The notes beneath the pieces are model-generated. The model was not told the DNA's origin. It made no database searches and saw nothing but the letters and a program-made list of their open reading frames with translations. Shown in pieces: positions 1 to 12,319 of a stretch of 64,000 bases of DNA (positions are counted from its first letter, which is position 1; the number at the start of each line of letters is the position of its first letter). Source of the stretch: Progne subis subis (lineage: Eukaryota > Chordata > Aves > Passeriformes > Hirundinidae); the NCBI GenBank assembly GCA_022316685.1, contig JAKJHU010000075.1, positions 2,728,501 to 2,792,500 on the forward strand, written 5' to 3'. Both the position numbers and the translations under genes were made by a program.

Positions 1-1287
1 AATGAGAACTGTCAGTGTGACTTCAGAAGGAACATTTAGAACTTTGCAGCTGACTGCTCACTCTCTTGCTTCAGTGACTTGCCATGAGGTAACGTGCTCG
101 GGGCCGGGCCCGGCCGGGTCGGGCTCTGCTGCCTCTCTGGGCGGCCAGGCCGGGCCTGGCCGGGGCTCTGGGGGCCGCTGCCCGCACGGGGAAGGCCTGG
201 GCCGGCTGAGCCCCTTTTCCTCGCTTGTGGGCAGGGGAGAGGGGCGGCTGCAGCTCGGCAGTGCGGGGCCGTGTGCTCAGACCACGGCAGAAGCGGCCAA
301 AACATGGCCCAGCTTAACCACCGCTGGCAGCGGAGAAAGAAAGCCTGCAGCTCCATAACAGCTTTGAGCTGGACTGCCTTGGACGAGACCGAGGGGTGGA
401 AAAAGAGACATTTGCCAGTTTCTTCTACCAGCTTGGTGTGTGCACGTGGCTTTGCAAGCCTGGGCAAAAAATTTAACCCTTTCTTAGCAATACAGAACTT
501 TTAAAGCACAGTTCTTCCTTGAGAGAAAGAAGAAAGAAGAAAACAGAAGGTACAAGGAACAGACACTGCATGAAGTCAGTTAGATGAGAAGTGAAAGAAC
601 TAATAATATTGGAATAAGATTGAAGTAGACATTTTTAACTGGACTCTTCTAGGGTAAATTATGAAGAAATGAACTGTTCTTTGCAGCATTCTTAGTATTA
701 TTTTGAGTAGAATGCTATTCTAATCAAAATTAAGGTCTGGTGTAATAGAGATTTATTTGGGAACTTTGAAACCCCTGCTCCTGGGTCAAAAAGGAGGTCT
801 CAGCCTTTTGAGACAAAGATAATTTTAGATAAGAAGAAGTATTCGTAAATAATACCCCAGATACACTGAGAAGCTCTGCAGATAGAACCTCACAGTCTGC
901 GAAACCTCCGGGCGGCAGTGGATGTGTGTGTGAACAAACATCTTCATAAAAAATCTTAAAAGGACTCTTCTCCTAAAATAATGAGTAGTTATGTCTAATT
1001 AGTGAAACTGACTGAAAATCCTAAGTTGTGTCTTTCTATGTTGTTTAATAAGAAAGTTAATAGTTTGTAAGAGGAAAGAAGTGTGTTTTTAAAGTTTCAT
1101 TCTGTTTTAGTTTTTTTTTTTTTCTATTCTTTTAGTGTGTGTTAATAAAATTATTTTTTGTTCATTTTTAAGCTTAAGCCTGCTTTGTTTATTTTTCTCC
1201 TAATCTCTCCCTCCCACAAAAATATTAACACTAAACCCCCTACATTAATTGGTGTTTCTGCCTGGTTTTATTAAATTAAAACCACTA
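1..1287 (+). mobile_element. Probable endogenous-retrovirus LTR or 5' region, cut by the window edge
   Basis: The first ~360 bases are strongly GC- and CpG-rich, while the remainder is AT-rich and ends in a T-rich stretch with an AATAAA signal (1144-1149), followed by a pyrimidine-rich block (1170-1215). This GC-rich to AT-rich arrangement with a polyadenylation signal resembles long bird ERV LTRs. It stops where CR1 sequence begins near 1288. The short open frames across the GC-rich part have no recognisable domain and overlap on both strands, as GC-rich DNA allows. No TG start is visible because the left end lies outside the window. A CpG-island promoter or first exon of a host gene is the alternative. 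The identification is by pattern only. Confidence 0.45.
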
Positions 1288-1714
1288 GAGGATGTACTCA
1301 ATCCCCTCGTCCAAATGATTGATGAAGATATGGAGCAGGACTGAGCCCAGGACTGAGCCCTGGGGTACAGCACCAGTAGTAGACCTCAAACTGGATTTAC
1401 TTCTGTCCACCACCATTCTCTTGGCCCAGTCACCCACCCTGTTTTTTCACCAAGTGAAGATCACAGCTGTCCAAGCCACAGGCAGCCATTTTCTCCAGGG
1501 TAATGCTGTGGAAGATGGTGTCAAATGCTTTACTGAAGTCGGGGTAGGCAATGTCCACAGCTTTTTCCTCATCCACAGAGTGGGTCACTTTGTCACAGGC
1601 AAGAGATCAGGTTGGTTAAGCAGTACCTGCCTTTCATAACCCTGTGTTGTCTGGACCTGATTGTCCTGCAAAGGTATACGATGGGATTTAGGATGATCTG
1701 CTCCATCAGCTTCC
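1288..1714 (-). mobile_element. CR1 LINE fragment, reverse-transcriptase part of ORF2
   Basis: Read on the minus strand this encodes recognisable reverse-transcriptase signatures of the CR1 clade. The catalytic-palm block reads VDIAYPDFSKAFDTIFHSI (DFSKAFD at 1520-1540), and the following motif reads GAVPQGSVL near 1345-1375. The frame is broken and both ends are truncated, so this is a dead 5'- and 3'-truncated copy. A 12-bp tandem duplication (1337-1362) repeats part of the QGSVLG motif. CR1 is an autonomous non-LTR retrotransposon that moves by target-primed reverse transcription. The match is secure at family level, and the subfamily is not determined. Confidence 0.85.
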
Positions 1715-3589
1715 TCTACAAAGACATTTTTAGTTTTTATTACTTAAAATATAACAGGTATAACAGTCACAAAGCTGACAAGGTGGTCGTGAGACAGTGC
1801 ACAATTATGTTTTTATGTAGGTGATGTGTATCCTTGCATGAATTGGGAACTTTATGGCAGTGGATGCAATAGTGACAATTCATCAGCAATCCAGAATAAC
1901 TGACTAAAACATCTTAAAAATTTTTTAGTATGCATATGGTTGAATTGCTCTAGTCAGCTATAAGGACAGCCATATGCAGAACACTGCAAAATGCAAGAGA
2001 GCATGCTAAGGAAAAAAATATCATGACTGCAAGTAGAGTTTAGCTTTCATGAAGAGAAAGTAGAAAACTTCACTCCATTTGCTGTTTATACAGAGAAACA
2101 TCCACACAGGAGATTAACAGGTGTTTTCTAAGATTTATTAAGGATAAAACTGATAGAAGATGCTGAATGAAAATTTTCATGATTGGGAAGGTATTCTTGA
2201 GGCATTCAGTGAATGCTCAAATTTTTCTCCGAGCAGTGTAAGAAAGGTGGGTTGCATTTTTTTTCTGTGATACAGGCAAAAAAATTGAATTACTTGCTCT
2301 CATACAAGTCAGTGTTTATCACAGAATGTGTAAGGGTGAAAAATAATAACAAAAATAATTGAAAGGTAGTGAATGTAAACCTTACTGAAATTATCAAGGC
2401 AAAGGAGGCTATATGTATGAAAAGATATACCAGATATTCATTCTCATATTCAGGGATTCCAGCAAGCATCGTTAGTGCAACCAAATTAAGCTGTATCTCT
2501 GAATAAAATGTTAGCTTTACAAGAGATCATAAGCACTACTGAAGGGTTGAGTCTTGACAAAAAGCTGGTTATGAATAATTTATATGAGGAATGTTATATA
2601 GTGAGATTTTACATGTTTGTGCACATATGTGTACATGCACTCATATGTTTGTGTAGTTCTGAAATATTCACAGGAAATGCATTTCAGGCCTATGTCCTAA
2701 TCCAACTTCTCTAAATACCACTGAATTTACAGAATTTATGTACAGAATTTATTATTATTACTTTAAACACAACATTTGAAAGAGTATTGTAAAAACACAC
2801 TTGGTCAGATTACAGAAACTTGTTAAATATCAATTCTGCTAAAGTTTAGCTTCAAACTCAATTTAATTGTGCTTTTTCTTACTATTGCCATCATTTTGCT
2901 TGCTTACTTACCTGCAGTTTACAAAATGTGCTGGAGTGAAAAAAATAATTGCCTTTTCTTTATAGTACTCATTATTCAGGGAAGTTATTTGTAGCAATTG
3001 TACATTTAACAAGTTTTATGAATTAATGATAAAATGTATTGAAATATATTAACTTTAGCATCATTTTCAAAACAAAGCTGAAGGCTATGAAAATTGAAGT
3101 ATAGTGCTATTGGAAGTAAAAATGGGCACTTATGATATACACATTTGAAATATACTAAGAAGAGGCTTTTTTTCCCCCCCTGTATAGTACCATTTTACTT
3201 AAAATGTTGTCATTTATTGTATTAGATTCTAATCTGCATTCAATAACATGGGGTCACACAGCTTCTGAGGTGGGAGTTGATGACCTCTCTTCTGAGGAGG
3301 ATGAAGCTCTCTGCTGTGTCATCAAGACATGGTCTAGATGGGTAAAACAATCTGTAAACAATCACCCTTGAGTTGTCTATAGCAGTGAGATGGCACCTGG
3401 CACTTGAAGATGCAAAGAAGCAGGAACCAGAACTTCTCTAAGATACCTATAAACAGCAAATACAGAGAGAGCTGTTTTGGAGTCAGGTTGTGTAACAGAC
3501 CAGTAAGGGGATTTAAGTTCATTGAAGTGTGGCAGATGACTAGAATAAACTTTCTAGATCATGTTGCCTTAGGGAAAAGACCTGGGGTT
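1715..3589. other. AT-rich unannotated stretch
   Basis: No gene, RNA gene or recognisable repeat seen. The small open frames here are short, overlap in several frames and carry no motif. Confidence 0.5.
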
Positions 3590-3595
3590 GGAATT

Positions 3596-4038
3596 TGTCA
3601 TTGTCAAGATGGCCACAACACTCAAGAGTGCTTCTTTAAAAATTTCAGGGGGCGCCAGATATCAGCACCTTGTTATCTAAAAGTATTTCATATTTCATAT
3701 GCCTCACATAGGCAGCTCCACACAGCTCTGGATATTTCTTTCCTTCTCTCTTCCTTCTGCATTTCCAGCTCACTCCTTCCCATCCCTAGCACAATCACCT
3801 ATCCCTGTCTGTCCCTTGTACAATGTCTTACCCTTTCTGTCCCTTGCATGACCTCCTGTCCCTTCCTCTTCACAGCAAAACCACCAGACTCCAACTGACT
3901 CCTCTACCAGCTAATTCCCTCTTTTATCACACCCATAGCTGTGAGGGCAAGGCTGTTCCCACTCTTTGATAATTAACACAGCTGAAATATATAGAAGGCA
4001 AGATTGCCTTTAGCACTATCTCTATCTGTCTTCTCACA
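3596..4038 (-). mobile_element. Solo LTR, family 1 copy A, with 6-bp target-site duplication
   Basis: The element has TGTCA...CACA ends and is bounded by the direct repeat GGAATT at 3590-3595 and 4039-4044. It is closely similar over its whole length to 34491-34945, for example in the blocks around GTTATCTAAAAGT, CTAATTCCCTCTTTTATCAC and CTTTGATAATTAACACAGCTG. A 443-bp unit with TG...CA ends and a 6-bp duplication is the signature of a solo LTR left by recombination between proviral LTRs, and 6 bp fits class II retroviral integrases. Minus orientation is preferred because a GATAAAAGAGG TATA-like box lies on that strand, but this is tentative. An open frame crossing it (3404-3898) is incidental. 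Confidence 0.8.
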
Positions 4039-4044
4039 GGAATT

Positions 4045-7000
4045 TCCCAAAATATAAAAGTCACATGACTGAGAATAAAAAAATACTTAAATTAATTGGA
4101 TTTTTCTCAAATCTTGAAGGGAGAAATGCTCCATCTTCTCTGCAAAGTGAGACAGGCCATTAGCCATTCTCCAAATATGGATCTATGTGGCAAACCATGA
4201 TTTACAACCACACACCTAAAATCTCTTCCAAAACATTGCAGAAACATTGGAACTGCCTATCTAAACCAAACCCCAAATACACAGGCGTTGTCTGGGGCAC
4301 AGTTAGTTGCTAGACAGGTGAGAAATGCATCAGAAGGCAAACTCAAAGGCAGGGTATAATGTGTATTACCATTCCTCTAAAGAAAGATGATAGCATGAAG
4401 TTTGTTGCTGTCTGGCTTCAAAGAAGTAAAATGTCTACAGAGATTACTCATGAGAAAAATCTCTCACTTAGCATCGTTCTTTCTTTAAATGAGGAACAAA
4501 TCTTTTAAGTCTGAACAGCATTCAACTTTACTTTTATCTTAGCCTGATCATTCAAACATAGCATAGTGACAACAGTAGTGAATCCAGATTCATAGTGGGT
4601 TCAGATTTCCTACATTCTTTTCTTTGTTAAGTTTATGCCATTTTTCATTTTTGTAATTACGCTTATGCATTATGTAATATTTCAGTCATAAAAATCCCTC
4701 CCAGTTAAACATCAAAGGGTACTCTCTGTTAAAGAATGTGTATTTAATGGATTGTATGTTTAAATCCAACTGCATTTATTGGGAAGCTCATCATTCAAAG
4801 TAACAGCATAATCTTCTGCTTTGGTTTGTTGGCTGGTCTTGTCTGTTTTGACAATGAGATGTTGATTCACAGGCTCGAGACAGACTGTGATGCTGTACCC
4901 TACAGTAGCTGTTGGTTAGTTCTCCCAGCAGCAGAATGATCAGGGGTGGGACCTGAAACAAGGACTGCCATACAGCTTAATATAAATTTGTGGGTGACTG
5001 AAAGACAATGAACTCAAGAGTAATTTGTGTTTCTAGACTAAGACAATAATTAGTAAATATCTACAAGAAAGAGTCAAAACAGTGATTGCAATTGTTATGA
5101 TGGAAATCAGTATGTGTTTTTAGAAAGTTTATTTTCATCCAAGCCATTTAGCACTTGAGAACAGTTTGGAGAAATGCTGTTTTAATACCTGGGTTACATA
5201 AAAATAGCAGATGCTGTAAGGAAATGCCGTCTCAGTTGAGCAATGCTTTAAGTTAGATTAGTTTCTTGCAGTATCTCACATAAACTTCAAATGAGATGTA
5301 AACTCTTCAGGTGCATTCCTACTCTTGCCAGCTGGGAAGAAACAAGCAAGATCTTCTAGCAGCCAGGATGATTATTGATAGTGTCACTCAGTTACTATGC
5401 TCCCGCTGCCAAAAGGTGGGAGGGGATGCTTTCATGGATCAGACAGTGAGACACCACTTGGAAGAAAAGAAAGAAAAGAAAGGCAGAATAAATGAAATGC
5501 AGCATAAAAGGGAAAGAGAATTTGCTGAACTCCTTCAGAAAATGTTGGCTCAATTTTTTGGAAATAGGATCTCAGGGAGCAGGGATTCATCCTTTCTAAG
5601 AGGCTGGGAAGCTCATAGAGGTCTCGGGGGAAAATAAGTTACAAAGCTGAGAATGTCACTAACAATATATCTGAATGTTTCCCCTCTCTCACTCCTACTT
5701 TCTTCCCCTTTCCAAAGATTTAAAGTGGGCTGTAATTAGCCTGGTGACCCTGGCGGGTAATTTCCCTAAAGAGAAAATAAACTACAATATTTAAATATAG
5801 TGTTTGATATAAGTGTGAGACAAGCCTCACCTTTTTATGGCTGGAAAAGAAGGAAACACAGGAGACTTATGATTTCACTATAACAGTTTTGCTAATAGCC
5901 AGATTGGCTGGTGTCAGTGTGCCTGAGACAGGCCTCAGCATTTTTCTGGTGTAAAGGAAGAAATCACAAGAGACACCCTTTTTCCCTGTCTTAACCAGGT
6001 GTTTGTTATTTGACTTCAGTAGTGGATAAAATTTTCTACCCTCTTTTTTCCTCTCTCTTGCATACTCCACAGAACTGTGTTTTTATTCTGGTGGTCACTA
6101 AAAGCTAGAAGAAAGCAAAAAGACTTTTAGCCAAACACTAGCTATACTGGACAAGTTTTAGTTTCATGGACCGCAAAAATTAATTGCAAACAGTCCTCAG
6201 TATATTTGTGAAATACCAAAAATGAAGAGAAATATTTAGAAATGCAGGGCTTGTCATACTAAGTCTGGCTTGAGATCCATATTGTCTAGTATTTTGTCTC
6301 TGGGAGTGGCCAGATGTTAATTAAAGTAGTGTTTTTACATAAAAATTGAACGTGTGATTCCCTGTTCTGTTGCCAATATAACATCAATTTTGGCAGGGGA
6401 AATGCATGGCATCTGTTATTAGGCAAGCAAAAGGAGCTTTATGGAGGAAATGAAAATAGTATGTCTTTGGCTTTGTTTGTGTAAAATAATTCATGGCTAA
6501 TTGTTAGCAGATACCACACTGAAATACTGGGTTACATCCTAAGCTGATGCAAATCTTACAGCTCCATGGCAATCAGCAGGGCTCTTCTGAGAGACATATG
6601 CTCATGGTGTGATTCATAGTGAGAAAGACCGATTGCCATAACAGAAAATCCAGTTGGGAGTTAACTTTTCTTCACTTTTTCCCTCTTTGAAGTCTATTTT
6701 AATGTCCTTTTCTCTCTCAATTCAAAAAGTTATACTTCATTTGAATTTATATAGCAAGTTAAACAGAAGCTTAATCTCAGTCTGATTCTCTACTGTTCAG
6801 TACCCTTTGTAGCCACTTCAGAATAAATGTGAAAGGTTTCCACTCGTATTTAGTCACATTTGGTATTCATTTCATCCAAGTCTAAATGACAAAAAGGATA
6901 GAGGGCAACATATGATAGAAGTACAAAGCCCCAGTAGAACTAAAGCAAAGCAGTGGCTGTTTCTGTTCATGCTTCTTTGATGGCAGTAGATTAATTGCAA

Positions 7001-8944
7001 AGATCATTATATGTTTTGTGAAAACCAGGAGCACAGTATGTTCTGTGCTATGTCAGAATGCTCTTTTTATAGGATTGTTTACAACAGACAACCAAAAGAG
7101 GCATAAAACTGTATCAGCCTTATAAAATGTCAATGCAAATTACATGTAAATTAGTATACACTTCCATTCATATTATGCATCTAAAAGTCAGACTGATTTC
7201 AAAATCCAGAAAAGCAGAGTTGTTCACAGTATAACCTCAAGTGGTTTAAAACATTTAAAAATACTTTCAGCTACATTTATGTTATATCTGATTTTAAATA
7301 GATTTTCTAGCAAGGCCATAGAGAAAAAGAACATCAAAATATGAAATACAAACATTCAGATAGATGAGATTAAAAAGTTAACTTGATTGCTTGGTGTCTT
7401 AGGCAGATTATTAAGGATGAGAATTTCTAGTAAAATGAGCTATTTATTTCTTGTCATCTTTCAAACTATAGTTTTTTTATTGCTATTTGCACTGTGTACC
7501 AAACATATCATATACTCCATGTGCTAACACTATGAATTGGTTATTTCAAACCTGTTAAGCTATGTATACTTTGGCAAAAGAAGAGAGAACACTCCTACTA
7601 AACGACTCAGCAAATATGGAGAACATTTTTCATAAGTTCCAAAGAAAAGTTAATTAACAAAGCATCTGGGAGTAAATAGGAATGAAAAAATATGCTGTGC
7701 TAGCATAAAGACACCAGGCTGAATAAAGACAATCGTGTGTGCATTCCAGAGGAGAAATAAAAGCACTATTTTTTTCATTCAGAGAGCACCTCTGAGTCTG
7801 ATACAGTAACTCTGGTAATAATATCTTTGTGACTATAAATTAAAAATGGTTTTAGGCTTTTTCATTGAAAAGTATGATCTAGAGAAACTTTCGTCAGTAG
7901 CTCCCTGATGTGGGAAGTCCTCTGGCAAGTGAGTTCTCCTGTGCCTGCAGCTCTCTATACATATTAGCAGGGCTGCCTGACCTCAAAAGCTGGTTTCCCT
8001 AGCACTCACCTAAATCTGCCTAGACCTAAATTAAAACCTCTAGATCAAACTCAGTTTGGTCACTTGAAGTAACATTGCCAATAGACGTGACATTATGTGC
8101 TGCAATTAAAAGTTCACAGAAGAAAAGGGTTCTTGGCAAATTACAAAAGGGAGGGAAATGCATCTCATTGCATAGTCAGTACTAGAGAGGTACTGCTGGA
8201 GTATCAGTGTGCAGAATGGGTTATGATGCCCCATCCAGTTAGGGCACTCTCACCAGAGCTGGGGCATCCAGAAACAACAGCTTGGTAGTAGTGTTCACCT
8301 CAGGTACAAGGCTGCTGCTTGAGTATGGTTTCTGCCCCCAAAACCATGGGGCTTGGGTTGATGGAGGATTTGTGTAGTGTTGGGGTTTTTTTGCCTTTTT
8401 TTTTTTTTTCCCAGTGGCTCTCTTTTTAAATGAATGAAATGTCTAATTCAGATAGGTGAGGGATCTGAATATCCTTAGACTGAAACAGGAACTAAAATCA
8501 GATCATTTGCTTTCTGGACAAAAGGTTCAAACTAATATATAGCTTGTTAAGTGAAGGAGACAATAATAAATATGGTTTTATTTTGTTTATTCATTTTTAC
8601 AATGCTTTAGACATCTGTCCTCAGGAGTAGATTAAATACTTTGGCACAGTTTCTCATGTGACTAGGAACCCAATTAAACTTAAATAATTTCCATCAAGTC
8701 CTCAAATACCTCAGAAGGCTAAAGACTGAAGATCCCTGATCCTGTTAAAAATCAGTACAATGTAACATCCTCAATATGCATCAGTACAGTAAAAGAGATT
8801 GCTGTCCCACATTAGAAACACTCAAGCCCTCCACATGCTCAGTCCTTGCAAATGACAAGTGTATTCCAGCACAAAGATTCACCTGGAAACCGGCAGAATT
8901 TAGGATATTATATTACAGCAATTAGTGAAAAGATTTGGTGAGTC
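4045..8944. other. AT-rich unannotated stretch
   Basis: Nearly 5 kb without recognisable genes or repeats. It holds one open frame of 108 codons at 5311-5637 with a lysine/glutamate-rich middle, no flanking splice signals that I find convincing, and no known motif. A T-run lies at about 8396-8410. Confidence 0.45.
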
Positions 8945-8950
8945 ATATGG

Positions 8951-9634
8951 TGTTGCAGTGTCCGTCCTCGCGCTTGCAGCGCGGCCGCAGGCTAGCTCAG
9001 TTATGCACTGCAGCAACGTGGATGGGTCGGGGCGGCACGTCGGGCGAGCCGCCTCCTCCCCGTGGGTTCTTCACCAGCGGCGAGTGGACCGATGAAGAAC
9101 GCAACCGCGGCAGCCGAAGAAAGGGAGACTCGTCCAGGCAGGGTAAAACAGCGTTTATTGCAGGGAGATAGAGCACGGAGCTCAGCACTCTCTGATCCCC
9201 TGCCCAGAAGAGCCACGAGGACAGGTGTGCACGAGCTTAAAAGCAGGGGAGGGGATAGGGGTGGCGACAACCAGCAGCCAATTACAGTAATGAGGGGTAG
9301 AACTGGGGGTGTAACTTAATAACTGGGGGCCAATCAAAAAACGAAGAGAGGGGATTGCCAGGACCCCAGCCTATCACACGACGCCTTCCCTGGAGCTTTC
9401 TAGAAGCCAGGGAAGGGTCCTGGGGTGACAGACAGGGCACCCAAGGAGAGAGAGAGGAGATTGACAGTTAGGTATCAAAGGGGGAAGAAATGACTGACAT
9501 ATAACTGACTTTTCTAACTCTGGGCAGACAGGTTACAACCAATACAAAAAACAGGGGGGTACAAGGAACAAACCATTACATAAAACTCAATATAAATTAC
9601 ATTAAATAAATAAAACAAAACGCACACCACCACA
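8951..9634 (-). mobile_element. Solo LTR with perfect 6-bp target-site duplication (ATATGG)
   Basis: The element begins TGTTGCAGTG and ends CACCACCACA on the plus strand and is flanked by identical ATATGG repeats at 8945-8950 and 9635-9640. On the minus strand there is a TTTTAAG TATA-like box near 9236-9242 and an AATAAA signal at 9155-9160, about 80 bases apart, giving a sensible U3-R-U5 order. The U5-side end (8965-9120) is GC- and CpG-rich and contains GCGGCCGC. No internal viral sequence is present, so it is a solo LTR. The intact duplication and preserved CpGs suggest a relatively young insertion. Family name not assigned. Open frames of 63-89 codons on both strands here are by-products of the GC content. 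Confidence 0.88.
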
Positions 9635-9640
9635 ATATGG

Positions 9641-10540
9641 TACCCTTTTGTGGTGTTACCTATGTGGATGTGTAAAGGAACTCATATAAACATTTAATGT
9701 ATATCATTAATGAAACCCATAGAAACTCAAAAAAGCATGTGTTCTACCTGATTCCATTATGAGTAATTAGAGTAGTGATTAGCAATTTAAATTGAAATCA
9801 GGCCTTGTTTGTATGCAATATGCAAACATATAACAAGGAATTGTTCTGAACTTGAAAGAAATGATAGAAAACATTACATATCAACATTCTTGTTATATAT
9901 TATAATGTCTTAAACAAACTTCTTGGGGTAACCTTAAAATTACAAGAAACATAGAAAAGAGTATTTTAGCATATTTAAAACTATTCTATCCTATGACAAC
10001 TGGGTCATAACTAAGATCTTATCTGGGGAATAATTAATATAAGTTCTATTTTATCATATTTATGAATTAAGTGCAAAGGTTAATGTTAATATTCTCTAGC
10101 ACATTCACACAAGGTAAAAATGCATTAATTTGCAGCTGTGTCTGTGAAATAAGTCAGATCTCCTTTTGAAATCTGAAATTGTCTTTGAGGCAGTGCACTA
10201 AGAAAGTATTCTGGGTGCAGTGGTTAAAAACCCATTTGATTTAATCTGCAGCATGTTTGTGCAAATCTTTGTGCAAATCTTTGCAGTCACTAGTTTAACA
10301 TTCCAAGTCATGAGGAAATATTAGGGAAACTTCAAGTTTACTTCCTGTAAACACTAGTACAGGAGAAGCCCATCTAACAGTGAAGCAAAAAGCCCAGGTC
10401 AGATTAATTTTTAAGTTCAAAGACAGGTAGAGTATTGTGCAGTTCTAAATCAGCTCTGGAACTGTCTCACAAAGTCCCCCAATTGCTGATATAGGGAAGA
10501 TTTCTTGGTGTGGTTTAGAAGGGAAATAAAATATCCTGTG
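9641..10540. other. AT-rich unannotated stretch
   Basis: No gene or recognisable mobile element. Contains a 12-bp tandem doublet (TTTGTGCAAATC twice) at about 10256-10279. Confidence 0.5.
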
Positions 10541-10657
10541 CTTTTTTTTTTCTTTCTTTCTTTTTTTTTCTTTCTTTTTTTTTTTTCCTTTTTTTTCTTT
10601 TTTCTTTTTTTTTTTTTTTTTTTTTTTTTCCTTTTTTTTCTTTTTTCTTTCCCCCTT
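10541..10657. repeat. Polypyrimidine (T-rich, C-interrupted) low-complexity tract
   Basis: About 115 bases of almost pure pyrimidine on the plus strand, mostly T runs separated by single or paired C. On the minus strand it is polypurine and opens a spurious lysine-rich frame. Long homopurine/homopyrimidine tracts can form triplex DNA, but the lack of mirror symmetry over most of it makes this only a possibility. Confidence 0.9.
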
Positions 10658-10689
10658 ACCACCTAATTCAACTATGAATGTTTTAAGGA

Positions 10690-11230
10690 AATAAACTTGC
10701 TACCGCAAGGCCAAAGACAACACAGAAAATACGTGAATGTTTAAACTTCATATTGGGGGCCTGCAAAGAAAGCAAATTTTGAAAAAGTAGTGTAGATACC
10801 TGCTTTGGAAACTGCTGTGAAAGTTGCTCAATCAATGTCTCAGCAACACATGGGTCTAGCTGGGAAGGTGTGTGGGAAGATGTGTGGGAAGGTGTGTAGA
10901 AAGGTGAGAGCAGAAGTGATTCCTGCCCAGAGAAATTGCTGTGAGAGGAGGTATTGCACCAAGAGTCTGGAGAGCTTTGGACGCCCCCTGTGCCCCTGGG
11001 TGCAGTACAAGGCTTGGGCAGCAGCCACACACAGCCCAGTGCGAGTGACCAAGGTCATTCCATCTGACCAGCAAGGCTCCGTGCTGCTCACCCAGCCCTC
11101 ACCCACAGACTGCAAGAGGCTGCATCTAAACTGCTGGTAAACTGGGAACAGAAGCAGATGTACATGCAACTCACATCACTGTCAGGTTTTGCCAAGGGGT
11201 GGGATGGGGAAACCCTGAGGTGTACATCTG
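10690..11230. other. GC-richer patch of unknown origin with a short minisatellite
   Basis: Base composition is clearly higher in G+C than the flanks, and open frames of 72-115 codons occur in several overlapping frames on both strands. At 10861-10908 a 12-bp unit (GTGTGGGAAGGT-like) is repeated nearly four times. The patch lacks LTR-style ends or CR1 motifs that I can recognise. It could be an old retrotransposon fragment or unique sequence. No codon-like or splice-flanked coding structure is evident, so no gene is called. Confidence 0.4.
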
Positions 11231-12214
11231 GCAGTCAGGCATTTATAGCCTGTGTATGGAAAGATTAGGAACAAGACAGAGCAAGGGTTGCTGCAAGATT
11301 GCAAATGCAACCCCCTCCCTTGGATTTCTTCTTACCCCTCTGCAGCATCTGCCTCTTTGTCTGACTTGTCTCCGTGGTTCTGAACTGCTGATTTCACAGC
11401 AGAGCAGAGCTCAGAGGAGAATAAATCATCATGCAGGAGTGGATTTTTCAGTTTAAGCTGAGCATCAGTTGACTGCCCCGTAATTTGAAGCTTGAGATGA
11501 ACTAGTTTGAATATATCTGTAACCACCTGGGAGGATAATTTGGGAAGATAAAAGTGTATTGCAATTGTGTAATTCTGTCTCAATTTTAGTCAATTTAGAT
11601 AAATGCTGACCTAACTCTTCTGAATTTCATAAGTATTTAAAAATGCTGACTGGCACACAAAAATAGTTTTTAAGGTCCAATTACAGATAAGAATCTCACC
11701 TCACTTAACGATCAAAATTTAAACATCTGATTAGTCTTAAATTAAATTTTGCTGAATACAGCTGGCTTGCTGGATAGGTATCCTAATGACCTGAGAATTT
11801 AGGTGACTGATTCCTTTCGATGTTGCAGCATAACTTAGTGCTGTCAGAACAGTGCTTGGCTTCTGCTGCTGGCGAGAGGGAAGAGCAGTACCACAGGTCC
11901 CAACATAGCATCATTTCAACATGAGCAGCAGAAACACAGCCTAGGAGTGCTCTGGGTAGTTACGGCAAGGAGCACCAAAAGGAGACAAAATACTTTTCTC
12001 TTCCTACTGAAGAGTAGTCAAGCAACCTTCCAGAACACAGACATGGTACCCAGCTTGGCAGAACAAATCAAGACTAAAAGAGGTTTGAAGACAAAGAACT
12101 CCCTAGAAATTGGAGTCCGCTTGTTTGTGAGGCATAATTTCAGCCCAAGATATCCTGAAGGAAAGGCAATCTCATGGAATTTCTTGACCCATGAGTCAAT
12201 GATGAGATAGCTAC

Positions 12215-12254
12215 TGATAGTATTGGGCTCTGTCTGATAGTATCAGGCTCTGTC
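12215..12254. repeat. 20-bp tandem duplication (two copies)
   Basis: Two adjacent 20-bp units, 12215-12234 and 12235-12254, share 18 of 20 bases (TGATAGTAT..GGCTCTGTC). It is a local slippage-type duplication. Confidence 0.9.
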
Positions 12255-12278
12255 TGAGAAACCAGCCATAGTATTTAC

Positions 12279-12319
12279 CAAAAACAAAACAAAACAAAAC
12301 AAAACAAAACAAAACAAAC
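12279..12319. repeat. (CAAAA)n microsatellite
   Basis: Seven to eight copies of the pentanucleotide CAAAA in an uninterrupted run. Confidence 0.95.

Noticed and set aside
3404..3898. 164-codon open frame, the longest in the window
   Set aside because: Runs from unique sequence into the solo LTR at 3596-4038, and the LTR part is not preserved as a frame in the second LTR copy.
10450..10662. Lysine/arginine-rich 70-codon frame resembling a basic nuclear protein
   Set aside because: It is simply the translation of the polypurine strand of a low-complexity tract.
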